A stretch of 10,082 bases of DNA from Euperipatoides rowelli (lineage: Eukaryota; Onychophora; Udeonychophora; Euonychophora; Peripatopsidae), in NCBI GenBank assembly GCA_003024985.2, contig PXIH01S0035550.1. One strand, 5' to 3'. This document shows, in pieces, positions 7,262-10,082 of this stretch. Position 1 is the first letter of the stretch. Each line of letters opens with the position of its first letter. The notes under the pieces were generated by a model. That model had not been told where the DNA came from, ran no database searches, and was given only the letters and a program-made list of their open reading frames with translations. The translations under genes were made by a program, and so were the position numbers.

Positions 7262-7348
7262 TAAAAAAAAGCTTATCAAAAAAGAAAAAAAGTAGCCTTG
7301 AAACACCTAACAAAATGTTCCAACAGCTAAAAAAAAGCTTATCAAAAA
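7262..7348 (+). repeat. 21-bp direct repeat pair
   Basis: An identical 21-base sequence with the core AAAAAAAAGCTTATCAAAAA lies at 7262-7282 and 7328-7348. The 45 bases between are unrelated to what follows the second copy. It could be a target-site duplication around a very small insertion or a remnant of a 66-bp tandem unit. Confidence 0.8.
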
Positions 7349-9400
7349 TATAAGGGAGCAATACCAGCCCTACCTGGATTTCCATTCCAGGGCCTTTGAT
7401 TAGGATATGAAGAGCTTAGTTTGTATCATGTATTTACCATCTAGCCTATCTCCTTGCATATTTTAGTATTTATTTGTCAGAAGTGAATTAATAAAAATCT
7501 TGATTGATACAATAAGTTTTAAATTGGATCAAACTATTAAGGTGGAACAAATGCCACTCACGTTATAATTATTGGAAGGTTCAAAATACGGTAGCTAATG
7601 CTCTCTTAGGAGCTAACTCTGGAATCGCACTTAATAACCATTAATTTATGTTGATAAAATATGAATATTTAACTATATTACTAGTTTATTTAGGATAACA
7701 AATTTTACAATTTACTCTTCTTTCAGAAATCTATGGTCAAGGGATTCAAAGGTCCCCTTCTCTCTTTTCTGCTATAGAAAATGATCCCAGTCTGAAGTGA
7801 GATTGTATTTTTGATCATCTACAAAAATATTAAGGTGGGTGCTATTATTATTATTAACGTAGTAACATGTTTATCTTCTGTAAACTAAATACATAATTTA
7901 CATCAATCAAGCGTTTTCAAAATGTTTTTATATAGTACTTATTTCCAATGACTTTTTCTACAAAATCATTCATTTTGAAATTATCCATTTTAATTTTGTG
8001 TTGACTACATAACTATTTAAGATTGAAATTACATCATTCACTAAATGACGTGATATTTGTATATATTATTTATCGATAAACAAAATTGCACCCTTATCTG
8101 CCTTAACTGATTTAATAACTTTCAATTCATATTCTTTTCTGGCTAAATTTACTAATCGAGAGACAAAATTTCTATGAGACTTATTAAACATTAAAGTCAT
8201 AAATTGACTTTGTTTTAATATATTTATTAAATAGTTTATTTTTATATTTAATTTTTAATAATAAATTATTCATCCATTTTTATGTGAAAATCTATTTCCG
8301 TTATTATTTACATTAATGACAGGAACCAAATCTTTTAATATTTTACATAGTTTTGATTATATTTGTAGAGCATTTTAATCTAATGACGACATGGTCATTC
8401 TTGACCTAATGTGAGGGATTGAGGGCTCAATAAGATCTTTAAAAAAAAAAACTCAAGTAGAGAGTACAGCAACTGCTATAAAGTTAACAAGGCTGACTGA
8501 CAAAGTTAATATTAACATTCTATTTTTTAATTTGATCAGCAAATTTTGCAACCATCATCATTAATTAATTTTGATATTTTTTTTTATCACCAAATATCTA
8601 AAATCATTTAAATGTCATTTGTTGGCCAACATATTTGATTTAAACCTTATAGTCTTTAAAATTATTATAAATCCAGTGTTCATATTGTAATTAAATCTTG
8701 CAGGAATTGATATCTGAACATAAAATTTTCGATATTCTTTTTACATAGTCCAGTTATGAATCACCCTTTAGTTTCAAATACTTACCTTGAGCAGCTTAAG
8801 GTGAATTTTTGATTAATATGGCATCATAGAGCCTTTTTTGTTATTATTTATAAACAGTATAAAATTTAAATTTTCATACCTTTTAAAATGGAATAAGAAA
8901 ATCTTTGAAATAAACATAATTGTGTGTTTTTTTGACAAAAGTGGAAATAACGTTAATTACCCGTATACATATTAAATTCACTGCTACTACCTTATCTTCC
9001 TAGTATTCTTTAATGTTTAATGTACAGGTATGTTCTAAAGGTAATTATTTTCATCAAGTAAACAAAATACTCTACTTTGACTTTGATGTTTTTCATTTTA
9101 GCATCTGACACCCCTCCCCCACTTCCCATTTTAATTTTTATATCCCAATAGATTCTAAGTCAGATAACTACTGCCTTGATCTCCTGTCTATCCCCTTCTG
9201 CTCCAGTTGATTAACTCAGATCTCTGCATCTAAGCCATTAGCTATTAATTTTCCTAGTAATTCTTATAGACACAAGAGTATTATTCTTCATTAATGGTGC
9301 TTTGGTATGAAAATATTATTTTACACTCAGGATTTTTACTCATTTTTTTTTTTATTTCAATGCTAAAGAGAGAAAGAGATCTAATAAAAACTGAGATCAT
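7349..9400. other. Long AT-rich non-coding stretch
   Basis: Over two kilobases I see no supported gene on either strand: open frames are short, there is no recognisable protein motif, and no tRNA box pair. Small hairpins are present: CCTGGA (7373-7378) with TCCAGG (7386-7391), and GGTCA (8393-8397) with TGACC (8402-8406). A pyrimidine-rich run ending in TTTTAG at 9095-9101 looks like a splice acceptor, but the frames behind it close quickly. Confidence 0.55.
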
Positions 9401-9422
9401 TAATAATAATAATAATAATAAT
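9401..9422 (+). repeat. (AAT)n microsatellite
   Basis: About seven AAT/TAA trinucleotide units, immediately upstream of the perfect hairpin at 9443-9461. Confidence 0.9.
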
Positions 9423-9442
9423 GTATTAATTTATCTCATTCC

Positions 9443-9461
9443 AGGTGACCCTCGGTCACCT
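9443..9461. repeat. Perfect 8-bp inverted repeat with 3-base loop
   Basis: AGGTGACC, loop CTC, GGTCACCT: all eight pairs match, five of them G-C, in an otherwise AT-rich setting. GGTCA half-sites facing each other could also be read as a nuclear-receptor-type element, but the element is isolated and no gene is nearby to support this. Confidence 0.85.
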
Positions 9462-9809
9462 TTCAATATTTAAATTTTATAAAAAAAAAATATGTATGCT
9501 CTCAACTAGATTTTTTTCTTACACAACTCAAAGTTTTTCCCTTCAATTTCTTTTTATTCACAGATGCATAATGTCTTATGTAGATAGAATTAACATTTTA
9601 TATATAATGATGACTTTGTAAAGCACCTCGAAATTGCTATAGCATAGAAATGAAACAATAGAAGACTATCATATTTGATTGAAATTTCCAATAGATTATT
9701 TCATAAACAGCTTATTACAAAAAAAATAACTCCTTACTTGCTACCGTAATAAAATAAACCCCGATTATGGTAAATGAAATATAGGCTCATACAGGATATG
9801 ATAACACTA
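9462..9809. other. AT-rich spacer, no gene seen
   Basis: No open frame, repeat or RNA signature that I can support; base composition shifts to GC-richer right after it. Confidence 0.55.
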
Positions 9810-9831
9810 GGGTGGATGCACAGATCCACCC
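9810..9831. repeat. Hairpin at start of GC-richer block
   Basis: GGGTGGAT (9810-9817) pairs perfectly with ATCCACCC (9824-9831) around GCACAG. The setting, just before two transposon-like ends, suggests a subterminal hairpin or terminus of another short DNA element. Confidence 0.7.
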
Positions 9832-9851
9832 CGGTTGGAAATACCCATTGG

Positions 9852-9924
9852 CAGGGACGGACTGGCAAGCCCAGAGCCCACCCTGCTTACTTCAGTCTGG
9901 GGCCCAATTCTTCCCTTTTAAGTT
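9852..9924 (+). mobile_element. Possible hAT-type element, left end fragment
   Basis: CAGGGACGGACTGG followed by GCAAGCCCAGAGCCCACCC closely resembles the CAG(T/G)GGCGGACTGG ends that I recall for hAT-type non-autonomous transposons. The text then reads TCTGGGGCCCAATT. No matching right end occurs before 9925, where another inverted-repeat element starts, so this one may be interrupted by it and continue beyond the window. Confidence 0.45.
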
Positions 9925-10082
9925 AGGGTGACCAGATTTTCACAATAAAAACCAGAGACAGTTCAGCCGGAAGGGGGGGGGGAGAGAGATTTTTCCTGTA
10001 TTTGGTGGGGGGGATTTTTTAATTCCGGGGACGAAGGCCTTCATCCAGGGACTGTCCCCGCAAAACTTGGACGTATGGTCAC
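9925..10082. mobile_element. hAT-like MITE, right end cut by window edge
   Basis: The left end AGGGTGACCAGAT at 9925 and the right end, which reads GTGACCATACGTCCAAG on the minus strand from 10082 inward, form imperfect terminal inverted repeats beginning GTGACCA. The symmetry extends inward: GAGACAGTTC on the left against GGGGACAGTCC on the right (minus strand). The body carries a G10 run (9973-9982) and a G7 run (10007-10013). Total length would be about 160 bp with only two or three terminal bases missing. Ends of the form AGGGTGACCA with an internal GGGACAGTCC are, from memory, widespread in animals and attributed to hAT-type elements. No coding capacity. Confidence 0.65.

Noticed and set aside
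9083-9240. Possible exon behind TTTTCATTTTAG
   Set aside because: Acceptor-like, but all three frames close within about 15-25 codons, and no donor or protein similarity supports an exon.
1-10082. CRISPR array, phage defence genes or a bacterial operon
   Set aside because: No regularly spaced repeats with unique spacers, no ribosome binding sites with adjoining genes, and the elements present are typical of animal genomes.

Overview
The window looks like non-coding nuclear DNA from an animal, most likely an aquatic invertebrate. It is very AT-rich by eye and full of homopolymers and short tandem repeats. It holds fragments of two non-LTR retrotransposons and several short inverted-repeat elements. 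There are no compact gene rows or ribosome binding sites as in bacteria. I could not support any intact host gene, tRNA, rRNA or CRISPR array. The taxon is not decidable from this window; a crustacean, mollusc or cnidarian would all fit.

Left part (1-3550). Positions 1 to about 870 hold a heavily decayed reverse transcriptase on the minus strand, running off the left edge and visible only by joining short open stretches across frames. After an empty AT-rich stretch comes a MITE-like element (about 1337-1757): two diverged copies of a ~170 bp unit between inverted ends that share the core GGGGTGAGAA. About 60 bp further on, the minus strand carries a CTGATGATGG...GAAA motif of a kind I associate with retroelement ends. 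At about 2225-3550 lies a 5'-truncated CR1/jockey-type retrotransposon, also on the minus strand. Its RT palm, thumb and C-terminus are easily recognised, but it is broken by at least four frameshifts and two stops. It keeps its natural 3' end.

Middle part (3550-5310). This is a mosaic of small repeats: two copies of a C-rich/AT-rich block (3908 and 4481), a third related pair (4056 and 5163/5283) whose copies differ by a ~94 bp block, a 12-G run, and a three-copy imperfect tandem array (4711-5010) built on a TAGCACCC...CTAGGACCTTGACC...TCTAGGGTAAT...TTCAACTTAATCGGA unit.

Right part (5310-10082). Most of this is AT-rich DNA with no gene signal, with microsatellites, G runs, a 21-bp direct repeat and a perfect hairpin at 9443-9461. 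The last 280 bases become GC-richer and hold a hairpin, an apparent hAT-type end (CAGGGACGGACTGG), and a short inverted-repeat element starting AGGGTGACCAGAT whose right end is cut by the window edge. These are probably nested insertions.

Across the window, the 7-mer TACTGTA or its complement TACAGTA occurs 14 times, 11 of them between 4040 and 7067, well above a rough composition-based expectation of two to three. I see no new multi-gene system. The interest lies in the decayed and nested elements and in the unexplained repeats.
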